From Streptomyces sp. TLI_146 (GTDB taxonomy: Bacteria; Actinomycetota; Actinomycetes; Streptomycetales; Streptomycetaceae), in NCBI RefSeq assembly GCF_002846415.1, contig NZ_PJMX01000001.1:3472001-3536000 (forward strand): a stretch of 64,000 nt of DNA. The letters are read 5' to 3'. Position 1 is the stretch's first letter; each line of letters opens with the position of its first letter. Shown piece after piece: positions 10,909 through 21,974 of the stretch. A program made the translations under genes and the position numbers. The notes beneath the pieces are model-generated. The model saw nothing but the letters and a program-made list of their open reading frames with translations. It had not been told where the DNA came from and did not search any database.

Positions 10909-11490
10909 ATGAGCACAGCGGCACCGCCCGACGACCGTGCGAGCATCCTCCTGGTCGACGACATGGAGGACAACCTGGTAGCGCTGGAAGCCGTCCTGGG
11001 CTCACTCAACGAACCGCTGGTACGGGCGCGTTCGGGCGAGGAGGCGATGAAGGCCCTGCTGCGGCGGACGTTCGCGGTGGTGCTGCTCGACGTACGGATG
11101 CCGGGCATGGACGGCTTCGAGACCGCGACCAACATCAAACGGCTCGACCAGACGAAGGACGTGCCGATCATCTTCCTGACCGGCACGGACGGCGACAGCG
11201 GCTATGCGTTCCGGGGGTACGCCACGGGCGCGGCCGACTTCCTCACCAAGCCGTTCGACCCCTGGGTGCTGCGCGCCAAGGTGAACGTTTTTCTGGAGCT
11301 GCACCGCAAGAACCGCCAGCTGGAACGCTTGCTGGCGCGCGAGCAGAAGCAGCTCGGCGAGATCGCGGAACGGCTGGCGGAGATCGACGCGGAGCTGGCG
11401 CGCGGCTGCCTGGCCGGGGCGAGCGACCTGCACCACCAGCTCATGACACTGGAGGAGATCATCCGGGACATGAGAAGGGGGCACGGCTGA
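10909..11490 (+). CDS. Response regulator (receiver plus coiled coil, no DNA-binding domain)
   Basis: Response regulator of 193 aa. The receiver domain has the acidic pair D17/D18 (LLVDDMED), phospho-acceptor D61 (LLDVRMPGMDG) and K114 (LTKPF). The C-terminal part, about 60 residues, is a charged helix (RKNRQLERLLAREQKQLGEI) and no DNA-binding domain is visible, so it probably acts by protein contact. It starts 9 bp after the hybrid kinase stop and is almost certainly cotranscribed with it, making it the likely downstream partner of the receiver-tipped kinase. Confidence 0.9.
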   Translation: MSTAAPPDDRASILLVDDMEDNLVALEAVLGSLNEPLVRARSGEEAMKALLRRTFAVVLLDVRMPGMDGFETATNIKRLDQTKDVPIIFLTGTDGDSGYAFRGYATGAADFLTKPFDPWVLRAKVNVFLELHRKNRQLERLLAREQKQLGEIAERLAEIDAELARGCLAGASDLHHQLMTLEEIIRDMRRGHG

Positions 11491-11556
11491 GCGCGGCTGG
11501 GAGCGCGATGATCTCGGGGGCGCGGGCAACCTCGCCCACGCCCCGGACCGTACCGG

Positions 11557-11640
11557 CTACGCCTCCTTGGACCCCGCGGCTGCATCCTCCCGGGGGATAA
11601 CCCCCGTACCCCCAGCCGAACCCCGGCGCGCCCGGGACCG

Positions 11641-11661
<21 letters not shown>
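11557..11661. repeat. 21-bp direct repeat at the 3' end of the acyl-CoA ligase gene
   Basis: The 21 bases at 11641-11661, which include the stop and last codons of the downstream-read ligase gene, recur exactly at 11557-11577. The copies are 84 bp apart (28 codons), so both stop codons fall in the same frame of the minus strand. The spacer holds a GGGGGATAACCCCC hairpin (11593-11606). Confidence 0.85.
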
Positions 11662-13527
<1,866 letters not shown>

Positions 13528-13573
13528 GACGTCCTCCGGGCTGGCCTGCGGCAGGGCTGCGGCTGCTTCTTGT

Positions 13574-13588
13574 TTAACTGGCGAGTAA
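13574..13588. promoter_or_regulatory. Candidate operator upstream of the acyl-CoA ligase gene
   Basis: The 15-bp sequence TTAACTGGCGAGTAA contains the imperfect palindrome TnACT-N4-AGTnA, 47 bp upstream of the ligase start. TetR-type fatty-acid regulators bind sites of this general form; the assignment is an inference from shape and position only. Confidence 0.35.
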
Positions 13589-13662
13589 CCATCGGGCCGT
13601 GATCAGAGTAAAGCGCTCCCGCCCCCCGCGTAAGGGGCAGTGGAATCGGGTTTCATAACGAA

Positions 13663-13692
13663 CGGACCCCCACTCCGAAGAGCGGGGGTCCG
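13663..13692 (-). terminator. Terminator hairpin downstream of lepA
   Basis: Stem CGGACCCCC ... GGGGGTCCG with an inner CTC/GAG extension around a CGAA tetraloop, 27 bp past the lepA stop. It separates lepA from the acyl-CoA ligase gene on the same strand. Confidence 0.8.
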
Positions 13693-13718
13693 CCGTGACA
13701 CAGGGGGCTACTCGCCGG

Positions 13719-15584
13719 TCACTTCTTCTTGCTCGCAGACTCGTCGCTGGACAGCACCGCGATGAAGGCCTCCTGCGGAACCTCCACGGAACCGACCATC
13801 TTCATCCGCTTCTTGCCTTCCTTCTGCTTCTCAAGGAGCTTCCGCTTACGGGAGATGTCACCGCCGTAGCACTTGGCGAGGACGTCCTTGCGGATGGCGC
13901 GGATGGTCTCGCGGGCGATCACCCGGGAGCCGATCGCGGCCTGGACCGGCACCTCGAAGGCCTGCCGGGGGATGAGCTCGCGCAGCTTGGCGACGAGCCG
14001 CACGCCGTACGCGTACGCCGCGTCCTTGTGGCAGACGGCGGAGAAGGCATCGACCTTGTCGCCGTGCAGCAGGATGTCGACCTTGACGAGGCTGGCGGAC
14101 TGCTCGCCGGTGGGCTCGTAGTCCAGCGAGGCGTAGCCCCGGGTCTTGGACTTCAGCTGGTCGAAGAAGTCGAAGACGATCTCGGCGAGCGGCAGCGTGT
14201 AGCGGATCTCGACGCGGTCCTCGGAGAGGTAGTCCATGCCGAGCAGTGTGCCGCGCCGGGTCTGGCAGAGCTCCATGATCGAGCCGATGAACTCGCTGGG
14301 CGCGAGGATCGTGGCGCGCACGACCGGCTCGTACACCTCCGAGATCTTCCCCTCGGGGAACTCACTCGGATTGGTGACGGTGACTTCCTTGCCGTCCTCG
14401 AGGACGACCCGGTAGACCACGTTCGGCGCGGTGGCGATCAGGTCGAGCCCGAACTCGCGCTCAAGACGCTCGCGGATCACGTCGAGGTGCAGCAGCCCGA
14501 GGAAGCCGACACGGAAGCCGAAGCCGAGCGCGGCGGAGGTCTCCGGCTCGTAGACCAGCGCGGCATCGTTGAGCTGGAGCTTGTCGAGGGCCTCGCGCAG
14601 GTCCGGGTAGTCCGATCCGTCCAGCGGATACAGACCCGAGAAGACCATCGGCTTCGGGTCCTTGTACCCGCCGAGCGCCTCGGTGGCGCCCTGGTGCAGG
14701 GAGGTGATGGTGTCACCGACCTTGGACTGGCGGACGTCCTTCACACCGGTGATCAGGTACCCGACCTCGCCGACGCCCAGCCCGTCGGCGGGCAGCATCT
14801 CGGGCGAGTTGGTGCCGATCTCCAGGAGCTCGTGGGTGGCGCCGGTGGACATCATCCGGATCCGCTCACGCTTGTTGAGCTGGCCGTCGACCACACGGAC
14901 GTACGTGACGACGCCCCGGTACGAGTCGTAGACCGAGTCGAAGATCATCGCGCGGGCGGGGGCGTCGGCCACACCGACCGGCGCGGGCACGTCGCGCACC
15001 ACGCGGTCGAGCAGCGCGTCCACGCCGATACCGGTCTTGGCGGAGACCTTCAGCACGTCCTCGGGCTGGCAGCCGATGAGGTTCGCCAGCTCCTCGGCGA
15101 ACTTCTCGGGCTGCGCCGCCGGAAGGTCGATCTTGTTGAGCACGGGAACGATGGTGAGGTCGTTCTCCATGGCGAGGTACAGGTTCGCCAGGGTCTGGGC
15201 CTCGATCCCCTGGGCGGCGTCGACGAGGAGGACGGTCCCCTCGCAGGCGGCGAGCGACCGCGACACCTCGTACGTGAAGTCCACGTGCCCGGGGGTGTCG
15301 ATCATGTTCAGGATGTGCGTCCGGCCCTGGTCCGGCCCCTCGCTGGGAGCCCACGGCAGACGGACGGCCTGAGACTTGATCGTGATGCCACGCTCACGCT
15401 CGATGTCCATACGGTCGAGGTACTGGGCGCGCATCTGCCGCTGATCGACCACACCGGTCAGCTGGAGCATCCGGTCGGCAAGGGTCGACTTGCCGTGGTC
15501 GATGTGCGCGATGATGCAGAAATTGCGGATCAGAGCCGGGTCGGTACGGCTCGGCTCGGGCACGTTGTGAGGCGTCGCGGGCAC
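13719..15584 (-). CDS. lepA: Elongation factor 4 (LepA)
   Basis: Ribosome-binding GTPase EF4 of 621 aa that back-translocates or remobilises stalled ribosomes. Near the N terminus, [19 protein letters not shown] carries the G1 loop, followed by [16 protein letters not shown] (G3) and LNKIDLPAA (G4). EF-G-like domains III and V follow, and then the LepA-specific C-terminal domain, which begins around [18 protein letters not shown] and ends in a short lysine-rich tail. Length is typical. It is divergent from rpsT with about 207 bp between the starts, a common arrangement in actinobacteria. Confidence 0.97.
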   Translation of the reverse strand: MPATPHNVPEPSRTDPALIRNFCIIAHIDHGKSTLADRMLQLTGVVDQRQMRAQYLDRMDIERERGITIKSQAVRLPWAPSEGPDQGRTHILNMIDTPGHVDFTYEVSRSLAACEGTVLLVDAAQGIEAQTLANLYLAMENDLTIVPVLNKIDLPAAQPEKFAEELANLIGCQPEDVLKVSAKTGIGVDALLDRVVRDVPAPVGVADAPARAMIFDSVYDSYRGVVTYVRVVDGQLNKRERIRMMSTGATHELLEIGTNSPEMLPADGLGVGEVGYLITGVKDVRQSKVGDTITSLHQGATEALGGYKDPKPMVFSGLYPLDGSDYPDLREALDKLQLNDAALVYEPETSAALGFGFRVGFLGLLHLDVIRERLEREFGLDLIATAPNVVYRVVLEDGKEVTVTNPSEFPEGKISEVYEPVVRATILAPSEFIGSIMELCQTRRGTLLGMDYLSEDRVEIRYTLPLAEIVFDFFDQLKSKTRGYASLDYEPTGEQSASLVKVDILLHGDKVDAFSAVCHKDAAYAYGVRLVAKLRELIPRQAFEVPVQAAIGSRVIARETIRAIRKDVLAKCYGGDISRKRKLLEKQKEGKKRMKMVGSVEVPQEAFIAVLSSDESASKKK

Positions 15585-15791
15585 GCAGGGTCCTGATTCT
15601 TGAGACGCGGGGCGTCTCGTCTCGGGCGATGTCGGATCGATACGTAGCCCCTATCGTCCCATGGGAACGGGACTGCGCTCGGTTTGGGCCGCCAGGTGGA
15701 CGGCTGGTAACCTGGGCAGCTGTGCCTCGTCTGCCCTCTCAGCGGCGAGTGCCACAACCATCTGATACATCGAACCTGCAAAGGCTCTTTC

Positions 15792-16061
15792 GTGGCGAAC
15801 ATCAAGTCCCAGATCAAGCGGAACAAGACCAACGAGAAGGCGCGCCTGCGTAACAAGGCCGTCAAGTCCGAGGTCAAGACCGCGATCCGCAAGGCCCGCG
15901 AGGCTGTCCTGGCCGGCGACGTCGAGGCGGCCGACACGGCTGTCCGCACCGCCTCCAAGAAGCTGGACAAGGCCGTCAGCAAGGGTGTCATCCACAAGAA
16001 CGCCGCCGCCAACAAGAAGTCGGCGCTGGCCACCAAGGTTGCCGCCCTCAAGGCTGCCTAA
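15792..16061 (+). CDS. rpsT: 30S ribosomal protein S20
   Basis: Small-subunit 16S rRNA-binding protein of 89 aa. The sequence [20 protein letters not shown] followed by [14 protein letters not shown] and the C-terminal [16 protein letters not shown] is diagnostic. It starts with GTG at 15792. It is divergent from lepA. Two hairpins follow: a stem at 16161-16198 and a terminator at 16212-16247. Confidence 0.97.
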   Translation: MANIKSQIKRNKTNEKARLRNKAVKSEVKTAIRKAREAVLAGDVEAADTAVRTASKKLDKAVSKGVIHKNAAANKKSALATKVAALKAA

Positions 16062-16160
16062 TTCTGTCCGGCCGGCCTCTCAGTGGGCTGACCACTTGAT
16101 AGACCACCGGTAGGGACCCAGCGGGCCCTCTCATCCGCTCCCACCCGGTACCAGCACCAC

Positions 16161-16198
16161 CGCCGCACGCGGCCTGCGTTCGCCACGCGGGTGCGGCG
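16161..16198. other. Strong stem-loop in the region downstream of rpsT
   Basis: CGCCGCAC pairs perfectly with GTGCGGCG and continues inward with GCG/CGC. There is no T tract, so it may be an RNA-processing or mRNA-stabilising hairpin in the rpsT 3' UTR rather than a terminator. Confidence 0.5.
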
Positions 16199-16211
16199 AC
16201 ATCTTGACCAG

Positions 16212-16247
16212 AACCCCGTTTCCGCCCGGCTGGGCGGAGGCGGGGTT
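16212..16247 (+). terminator. Rho-independent terminator after rpsT
   Basis: Stem AACCCCG ... CGGGGTT with inner TCCGCCC ... GGGCGGA, followed by TTTGTGTTT. It lies about 150 bp past the rpsT stop. Confidence 0.8.
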
Positions 16248-16297
16248 TTGTGTTTCAGAGGGCCGTACCGGGGGGGGCGTGTGTGGGGCGGGGGCGT

Positions 16298-16382
16298 GTG
16301 TGGGGCGTGGCCGCGTGTGGGGCGTGGCCGCGTGTGGGGCGTGGCCGCGTGTGGGGCGTGGCCGCGTGTGGGGCGTGGCCGC
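16298..16382. repeat. Five perfect tandem copies of a 17-bp G-rich unit
   Basis: The unit GTGTGGGGCGTGGCCGC occurs five times without mismatch, preceded by related degenerate GGGGCGTGTG sequence. It is noncoding, between rpsT and holA. The perfect identity suggests recent slippage expansion, so copy number may vary between strains. Confidence 0.9.
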
Positions 16383-16656
16383 AGGCCCCGCCTTTCAGGG
16401 GCGCGGGGAACTGCGCGACCAGTTGGGGACGGCCCGCAGACGAACGACAGGGGCGCGGGGAACTGCGCGACCAGCCACAGCGGACCCGCAGACAAACGGG
16501 GGCCCGGGGCGAAGCCCCGAGGGGGCGCAGGGGCGCAGCCCCGCAAAGGGGTCCGGGGGCGAAGCCCCTGCAAAGGGGTCCGGGGGCGAAGCCCCCGGGA
16601 AACGAGCCCCACCCCCACCCACCCCCGGAGGGTTTAGGGAAGGGGCGGGGAGGGGC
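16383..16656. repeat. GC-repeat cluster between rpsT and holA
   Basis: There is no gene here. Two forward copies of the GGGGCGCGGGGAACTGCGCG repeat lie at about 16398-16445 and 16450-16497, each ending in a CCCGCAGAC(G/A)AAC-like tail. Then come three short repeats of GGGGGCGAAGCCCC type hairpins (16498-16600), and the G-rich gene-end module GGGTTTAGGGAAGGGGCGGG directly before the holA stop. Confidence 0.85.
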
Positions 16657-17643
16657 TCACCGCCGCGCCCGAGCAGCCCGCGCCACCGCCACAACCGCCT
16701 TCTCCAAGGCGTACTCCGGATCGTCCCCCCCGCCCTTCACCCCCGCATCCGCCTCAGCCACCGCCCGCAGGGCGAAAGCGACCCCATCCGGCGTCCACCC
16801 CCGCATCTGCTGCCGCACCCGGTCGATCTTCCACGGCGGCATCCCCAGCTCCCGGGCGAGATCGGCGGGCCGCCCGCCCCGGGCGGACGACAGCTTCCCG
16901 ATCGCCCGCACCCCCTGAGCCAGCGCACTGGTGATCAGCACCGGCGCCACCCCGGTCGACAGCGACCACCGCAGCGCCTCCAGCGCCTCCGCCGCCCGGC
17001 CCTCCACCGCCCGGTCCGCGACCGTGAAGCTGGACGCCTCCGCCCGCCCGGTGTAATAGCGCGCGACGACCGCCTCGTCGATCGTCCCCGCCACGTCCGC
17101 GCACAGCTGCGACACCGCCGAGGCGAGCTCCCGCAGATCGCTGCCGATCGAGTCGACCAGCGCCTGGCACGCCTCGGGCGTGGCCGAACGCCCCAGCGCC
17201 CGGAACTCCGACCGCACGAACGTCAGCCGCTCCGCCGGCTTCGTCGTCTTGGGGCACGCCACCTCCCGCGCCCCCGCCTTGCGCGCCGCGTCCAGCAGCC
17301 CCTTGCCCTTGGCGCCGCCCGCGTGCAGCAGCACGAGCGTGATCTCCTCGGCGGGCGCGTCGAGATACGCCTTCACGTCCTTGATCGTGTCCGCCGACAG
17401 ATCCTGCGCGTTCCGTACGACCACGACCTTGCGCTCGGCGAACAGCGAAGGGCTGGTCAGCTCGGCCAGCGTGCCGGGCTGAAGCTGGTCGGAGGCGAGG
17501 TCGCGCACATCGGTGTCGGCGTCGGCGGCCCGTGCGGCCGCCACCACCTGCTGCACTGCGCGGTCGAGCAGCAGGTCCTCCTGCCCCACGGCGAGCGTGA
17601 GCGGGGCGAGCGGATCGTCGGTGGAATTCTTCCTGGTGGCCAT
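16657..17643 (-). CDS. holA: DNA polymerase III subunit delta
   Basis: Clamp-loader delta subunit of 328 aa, which opens the beta sliding clamp. The N terminus (DPLAPLTLAVGQEDLLLDRA) has the degenerate P-loop position of delta, followed by DLASDQLQPGTLAELTSPSL and ERKVVVVRNAQDL, all recognisable actinobacterial HolA features. The C-terminal collar helices include ALRWSLSTGVAPVLITSALA. ATG 17643 (MATRKNS) is preferred over upstream in-frame starts that add a 16-residue non-family extension. In many actinobacteria holA lies near comEC/comEA and rpsT, as here. Confidence 0.92.
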   Translation of the reverse strand: MATRKNSTDDPLAPLTLAVGQEDLLLDRAVQQVVAAARAADADTDVRDLASDQLQPGTLAELTSPSLFAERKVVVVRNAQDLSADTIKDVKAYLDAPAEEITLVLLHAGGAKGKGLLDAARKAGAREVACPKTTKPAERLTFVRSEFRALGRSATPEACQALVDSIGSDLRELASAVSQLCADVAGTIDEAVVARYYTGRAEASSFTVADRAVEGRAAEALEALRWSLSTGVAPVLITSALAQGVRAIGKLSSARGGRPADLARELGMPPWKIDRVRQQMRGWTPDGVAFALRAVAEADAGVKGGGDDPEYALEKAVVAVARAARARR

Positions 17644-17830
17644 CGCCGTCCAGCATCCCACGCGCCACTGACAGGACCCCACTGCCGGCACATCACCGCC
17701 GACACCTCCCGGCTAACGACAGCACCTCCCGGCTCCCGGCTACCGGCTACCGACAGCGGCCTCCGGCAGTCGACGACAGCCGCCCGGGGCCCGTTCCCCC
17801 ACACCCCTCCCCGTACCGGAGAATGTCCAG

Positions 17831-18079
17831 GTGAGCGATGTGACCCGACACGTACTGGTGCTGCCCGACCGCGACGCCGCCGACGAGGTGGCCGAGGAAC
17901 TCCCCGCCCGCTTCGGCCTGGCCGAAGAGCCCCAGCTCGTACGCGACGCCCTGGCCGGCGAGGACGACGCCGAGGACGCCCAGTGGCTGGTCGTCGTCGA
18001 GGACCCGGACCACCGCCTCGACCCGGCGGCCCTCAACGAACTCGCGGAGGAGTACGAGGGCTGGCTGGAGGCCCCGTAA
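17831..18079 (+). CDS. Small conserved hypothetical protein (82 aa)
   Basis: Acidic protein of 82 aa starting at GTG 17831 (MSDVTRHVLVLPDRDAADEV) and ending EEYEGWLEAP. It looks like a single compact alpha/beta fold with no cysteines, signal or membrane segment. Codon use fits its neighbours, and I recall similar short proteins at this place in other Streptomyces. Function is unknown. Confidence 0.75.
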   Translation: MSDVTRHVLVLPDRDAADEVAEELPARFGLAEEPQLVRDALAGEDDAEDAQWLVVVEDPDHRLDPAALNELAEEYEGWLEAP

Positions 18080-18109
18080 CCGGGTGGCCCGCGAGCGAGC
18101 GCCCGAGCC

Positions 18110-19120
18110 TCACCCGGCCTTCGGCAGCACCTGGATGTCCATCTCGATGGAGATCGACGACCCGATCGCCGCGATCCCCCGCGCCAGCATGGTCTGCCAC
18201 GTCAGCGTGAAGTCCTCCCGGTGCAGCTCCGTCGTCGCCCGGCAGGCCGCCCGCGTCTCGCCCTCCAGCCCCGTACCGAGGCCGAGGTACTGCGTGTCCA
18301 GCGTGACCGTACGGCTCACCCCGTGCAGCGTCAGCCCGCCGATGACCGCCCAGCGGCTGCCGCCCCGGTGCACGAACCGGTCACTGTAGAACTCCAGCGT
18401 CGGGCAGCGCTCCACGTCCAGGAAGTCCCCGGACCGCAGATGGTCGTCGCGCATCCGGACACCGGTGTCGATGGACGCCGCGTCGATGACGACGTGCATC
18501 GCGGACTCCTCCATCCGCTCCCCGATCCGGATGACCCCGGCGAACGTGTTGAACCGCCCGTGGATCCGCGCCAGCCCGATGTGCCGTGCGGTGAAGCCGA
18601 TCTGGGAGTGCATCGGGTCGAGCTCCCACTCCCCCGGCTCGGGCAGCGCGGGCGGCTCCGCGAGCTGGAGCGTCACGTCACCGAGCCCGGCGAGCGTGCT
18701 CTCCGCCACCACGGCGTTGGTGTGGAACGGCGTGTACCCCTCCGCCGTCACCGCCAGCCGGTACTCCCCCGCCGGCACCGTCGCCATGACACTGCCGTAC
18801 GGATCGGTCTCCCCCGCGAGGACCTTGCGGCCCGCGCTGTCGCTGACCACGAACTCGGCCTGCCGGACCGGCTCGCTGACCGGGTCCAGGACCCGGCAGT
18901 TGAGCACCCCGGCCGTCGGCGGAACGGCGACCGCCGCGAGAGGTCCGCTCCGGACCGTACGAGCCGCACGGCCGACCAGGGCTGCGCGGGCCGTACGGTC
19001 CATATGGGTCGGACGGTCTGTACGACCCGCACGGTCTGTACGACCCCCACGGTCCGCACGGTCCATACGAGAAGAGTCGGTCGAACGCCTGCCGGGCCAG
19101 CGGCTGAACACGGTGCACAC
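18110..19120 (-). CDS. YceI-family protein with carboxypeptidase-regulatory-like domain
   Basis: Protein of up to 336 aa. Residues about 70-150 form a CarboxypepD_reg-like beta sandwich (GVLNCRVLDPVSEPVRQAEF, PAGEYRLAVTAEGYTPF). Residues 160-335 are a YceI lipocalin-like domain (WELDPMHSQIGFTARH, FLDVERCPTLEFYSDRF), which binds isoprenoid-like lipids in known members. The first 60 residues are Arg/Asp/Thr-rich low complexity built on a repetitive DNA tract, so the true start is uncertain; 19120 is the most upstream GTG. No obvious signal peptide. Confidence 0.8.
   Translation of the reverse strand: MCTVFSRWPGRRSTDSSRMDRADRGGRTDRAGRTDRPTHMDRTARAALVGRAARTVRSGPLAAVAVPPTAGVLNCRVLDPVSEPVRQAEFVVSDSAGRKVLAGETDPYGSVMATVPAGEYRLAVTAEGYTPFHTNAVVAESTLAGLGDVTLQLAEPPALPEPGEWELDPMHSQIGFTARHIGLARIHGRFNTFAGVIRIGERMEESAMHVVIDAASIDTGVRMRDDHLRSGDFLDVERCPTLEFYSDRFVHRGGSRWAVIGGLTLHGVSRTVTLDTQYLGLGTGLEGETRAACRATTELHREDFTLTWQTMLARGIAAIGSSISIEMDIQVLPKAG
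18955..19076. repeat. Low-complexity repeat under the YceI protein N terminus
   Basis: Irregular tandem motif of the form TACGACCCGCACGGTCTG / CACGGTCCGCACGGTCCA. In the gene frame it encodes GRTDRAGRTDRPTHMDR; in a plus-strand frame it reads YDPHGLYDPHGPHGPY. It may be a recently expanded linker. Confidence 0.65.
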
Positions 19121-19394
19121 ACTCCCGTGCGAGAAGGAACTTCCGGACCGCGCACGGCCAGGACACCCTCGTCACGGCAGGACTTGCGGCCCTTGACGAA
19201 GATGCATTCGATCACTCTTGGCCCGTTCGAGGCAAACGGGGTCCATGTGACGTGTTGAGCAACACTGTCCGAAGAGGACCGAATTGCTACCCCCGGTTAC
19301 ACCGCACGGCCAACCACGCGCCCCCCTCCGGCAGATACCCCTCCATTCCGGGGCACGCCCGAACTCCCACCACGAGGCCCGCCCCTGCCCGCCC

Positions 19395-21974
19395 TCATGG
19401 CCCACGCCCCAGCGGCACCGCCATCAGCCCGCTCCCCGCCCCGCTCCCCCTCCCCGTCACCGCGATCGCGCCGTCCGTGTCGGTACGCAGCACCCGCGCC
19501 CCGGACGCCGCGAGCAGGGACACCGTGGCGGGCGCCGGGTGGCCGTACGGATTGCCCCTCCCCGCCGAGATCAGTGCCAGCCGGGGCCGGATCGCCCGCA
19601 GCAGGGCCGGGTCCTGGTGGGCCGAGCCGTGGTGGGCGACCTTGAGGACGTCCACCGGCGGCAGCTCGGGATGGGCCCGCAACAGGGCCTGCTGGGCGGG
19701 CGGTTCGAGGTCGCCGGGAAGCAGCAGGGTCAGCCCTCCGGCCCGGACGAGCAGCGTGACGCTGGCGTCGTTCGGCCCGTCCGGTGTGACGGTCGGCGGA
19801 GGCAGCGGCCACAGCGCCTCCCAGGTGAGGCCCCCCACCGCACGCCGCTCCCCCGGCTCCACCGGGACGACCGGCACCCCCGCCCCGGCAGCGGCCCGCC
19901 GCACGAACCGGGCCTGCTCCAACGGCTCTTCGTACGTCGCCGTCTCGATCACCCCGACGGCCCGCCCCCGCAACACCCCCGCCAGCCCGGCCACATGGTC
20001 CGCGTGGAAGTGGGTGAGAAGGAGCAACGGAATCCGGGTGACGCCCAGGGCTCTGAGGCACCGGTCCGCCGGAACGGGGTCGGGCCCCGCGTCGACCACC
20101 ACCGCCGTCCCCTCCCCCGCCGCCAGCACTGTGGCGTCGCCCTGCCCGACGTCGCACATCGCGAACGCCCAGCCCGGCGGCGGCCAGCCGGTGACGATCC
20201 GGGTCAGCGGCGCGGGCCGCACCACGGCGAGCAACAGGAGCACCGCACACCCGGCGGCCGCCCACGGATGGCGGGGCAGCCGTCTGGCCAGGAACACCGC
20301 GCCGACGGTGACCCCGGCGAGCAGGGCCCCACCACCCCAGCCGCCGGGCCATCCCGTCTGCGCCCCCGGAAGCGCTGCCCCGGTTCGGGCGATGTCGGCG
20401 AGCCACCCCGTCGGCCAGCCCGCACACCATGCCAGCAGCTCGGCGACCGGCATCGCGACGGGCGCCACGGCCAGGGCCGCGAACCCCAGCACCGTGGCCG
20501 GGGCCACCGCCAGCTCGGCCAGCAGATTGCACGGAACAGCCACCAGGCTCACCCTCGCCGCGAACACCGCCACCACCGGCGCGCACACCGCCTGCGCCGC
20601 ACCCGCCGCCGCCAGCACCTCCGCGAGCCGACCCGGCACCCCGCGCCGCCGCAACGCCTCGCTCCACCCCGGGGCGATCGTGAGCAGCGCCCCCGTGGCC
20701 AGCACGGAGAGGAGGAACCCGTAACTCCCCGCCAGCTCCGGGGCGTACAGCACCAGGACCAGTACGGCGGCGGCCAGCGCCGGGACCAGCGATCTGCGGC
20801 GGCCCGTGGCGATGGCGAGCAGCGTGACAAGTCCGCAGGCCGCCGCGCGCAGCACGCTCGGCTCCGGTCGGCACACCACCACGAACGCCACGGTGATCAA
20901 CCCGCCGAGCAGCGCCGTCGCCCGCAGCGAGATGCCGAGGCGTGGGGCCAGACCGCCCCGCTCGGCCAGCGAGGCCCGGCCGGGCGGTCCGATCAGCAGC
21001 ACCAGGACGATCACCAGGTTGCTGCCCGAGACCGCCATCAGGTGCGTGAGGTCGGTCGCCTCGAAGGCGTCCCGCAGCTCGGGCGTGACCCGCGAGGTGT
21101 CCCCGACGACGAGCCCCGGCAGCAGCGCCCGGGCGTCCGGACTCAGCCCGTCGGCCGCCTTCCGCAACCCGGCCCGCAGCCCACCCGCCGTACTCTGCAA
21201 GGCAGTTGGCTCCCCCACGACCTGCGGCGCCACCCGCTCGGGCACCCGCACCACGGCGGCCGCCCATTTGTCATCCGGTCGCGGTGGCGCGAGCCGGGTG
21301 GACACGCGTACCCGCGTCGAGGGCAGCAGTCGCTGCCACGACTCCGGTGCGGTCACCAGGACCGGCGTCCGCACCCGGCTGGCACCGCCGTCCGGTCCGA
21401 CGACCCGGGTGACCACCGCCTGGATCACCACCGACCGCCCACCCCACGCGGCCCGCGCCCGGATCGGCTTCGGGTCGGAGGTCAGGGTCAACTCGACGGT
21501 GGTGTGCACGTATTGCCGCGCCAGCCCGGGAACCGGCCCCCGCCGCGCCTCGGCCACGTGCAGCGCGCTCGCGGCGGCCCCGGCAGCGGCGCACAGCAGC
21601 ACGGCGGCGACGGCAACCCGGTTCAGCCGCCAGGCCCCGGCCGCGCGATGGGCCGTGGACACGGGCGGCGCAGGTCCGGCCCGATGCTCCGACGCCATAG
21701 GGGGCGCGGGTCCGGCCCCTCCCCAAGCGCCAGTTCTGCCACCCCCTCCACTCCCCCAGCGTCGAATCGTCGGCCCCAGCAACACCCCCGCCACCACCAG
21801 GAACGCCACGATCCCCCAAGTCACCCACCGCACCGGTGCATTGAGCGCCACGGCCGCAGCAGCCCAGGCGCCGATCGCGGGCGGGACCAGGCGGAGGTCC
21901 GACGGGCCCTTCTGACGGGGGTTGGCGGCGCCGAGCGGACTGCCGGACTCGACGTGGACCCCGGGGCGGTTCAT
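19395..21974 (-). CDS. comEC: ComEC/Rec2 family DNA-uptake channel
   Basis: Integral membrane protein of 859 aa, homologous to the DNA translocation channel ComEC. There is an N-terminal DUF4131/OB-like region, a central polytopic Competence domain (ATDLTHLMAVSGSNLVIVL is the family signature), and a C-terminal metallo-beta-lactamase-like domain with LLTHFHADHVAGLAG (HxHxDH) and KVAHHGSAHQD, so the predicted nuclease metal site is intact. The start overlaps the comEA stop by 4 bp, showing coupling. Natural transformation is not established in Streptomyces, so the role here is open. Confidence 0.92.
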   Translation of the reverse strand: MNRPGVHVESGSPLGAANPRQKGPSDLRLVPPAIGAWAAAAVALNAPVRWVTWGIVAFLVVAGVLLGPTIRRWGSGGGGRTGAWGGAGPAPPMASEHRAGPAPPVSTAHRAAGAWRLNRVAVAAVLLCAAAGAAASALHVAEARRGPVPGLARQYVHTTVELTLTSDPKPIRARAAWGGRSVVIQAVVTRVVGPDGGASRVRTPVLVTAPESWQRLLPSTRVRVSTRLAPPRPDDKWAAAVVRVPERVAPQVVGEPTALQSTAGGLRAGLRKAADGLSPDARALLPGLVVGDTSRVTPELRDAFEATDLTHLMAVSGSNLVIVLVLLIGPPGRASLAERGGLAPRLGISLRATALLGGLITVAFVVVCRPEPSVLRAAACGLVTLLAIATGRRRSLVPALAAAVLVLVLYAPELAGSYGFLLSVLATGALLTIAPGWSEALRRRGVPGRLAEVLAAAGAAQAVCAPVVAVFAARVSLVAVPCNLLAELAVAPATVLGFAALAVAPVAMPVAELLAWCAGWPTGWLADIARTGAALPGAQTGWPGGWGGGALLAGVTVGAVFLARRLPRHPWAAAGCAVLLLLAVVRPAPLTRIVTGWPPPGWAFAMCDVGQGDATVLAAGEGTAVVVDAGPDPVPADRCLRALGVTRIPLLLLTHFHADHVAGLAGVLRGRAVGVIETATYEEPLEQARFVRRAAAGAGVPVVPVEPGERRAVGGLTWEALWPLPPPTVTPDGPNDASVTLLVRAGGLTLLLPGDLEPPAQQALLRAHPELPPVDVLKVAHHGSAHQDPALLRAIRPRLALISAGRGNPYGHPAPATVSLLAASGARVLRTDTDGAIAVTGRGSGAGSGLMAVPLGRGP

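Noticed and set aside
13695..15596. 633-aa plus-strand frame opposite lepA
   Set aside because: Antisense to lepA; composition typical of a shadow frame.
16204..18210. 668-aa plus-strand frame over the repeat cluster and holA
   Set aside because: Made of repeat DNA and antisense holA; no coding features.
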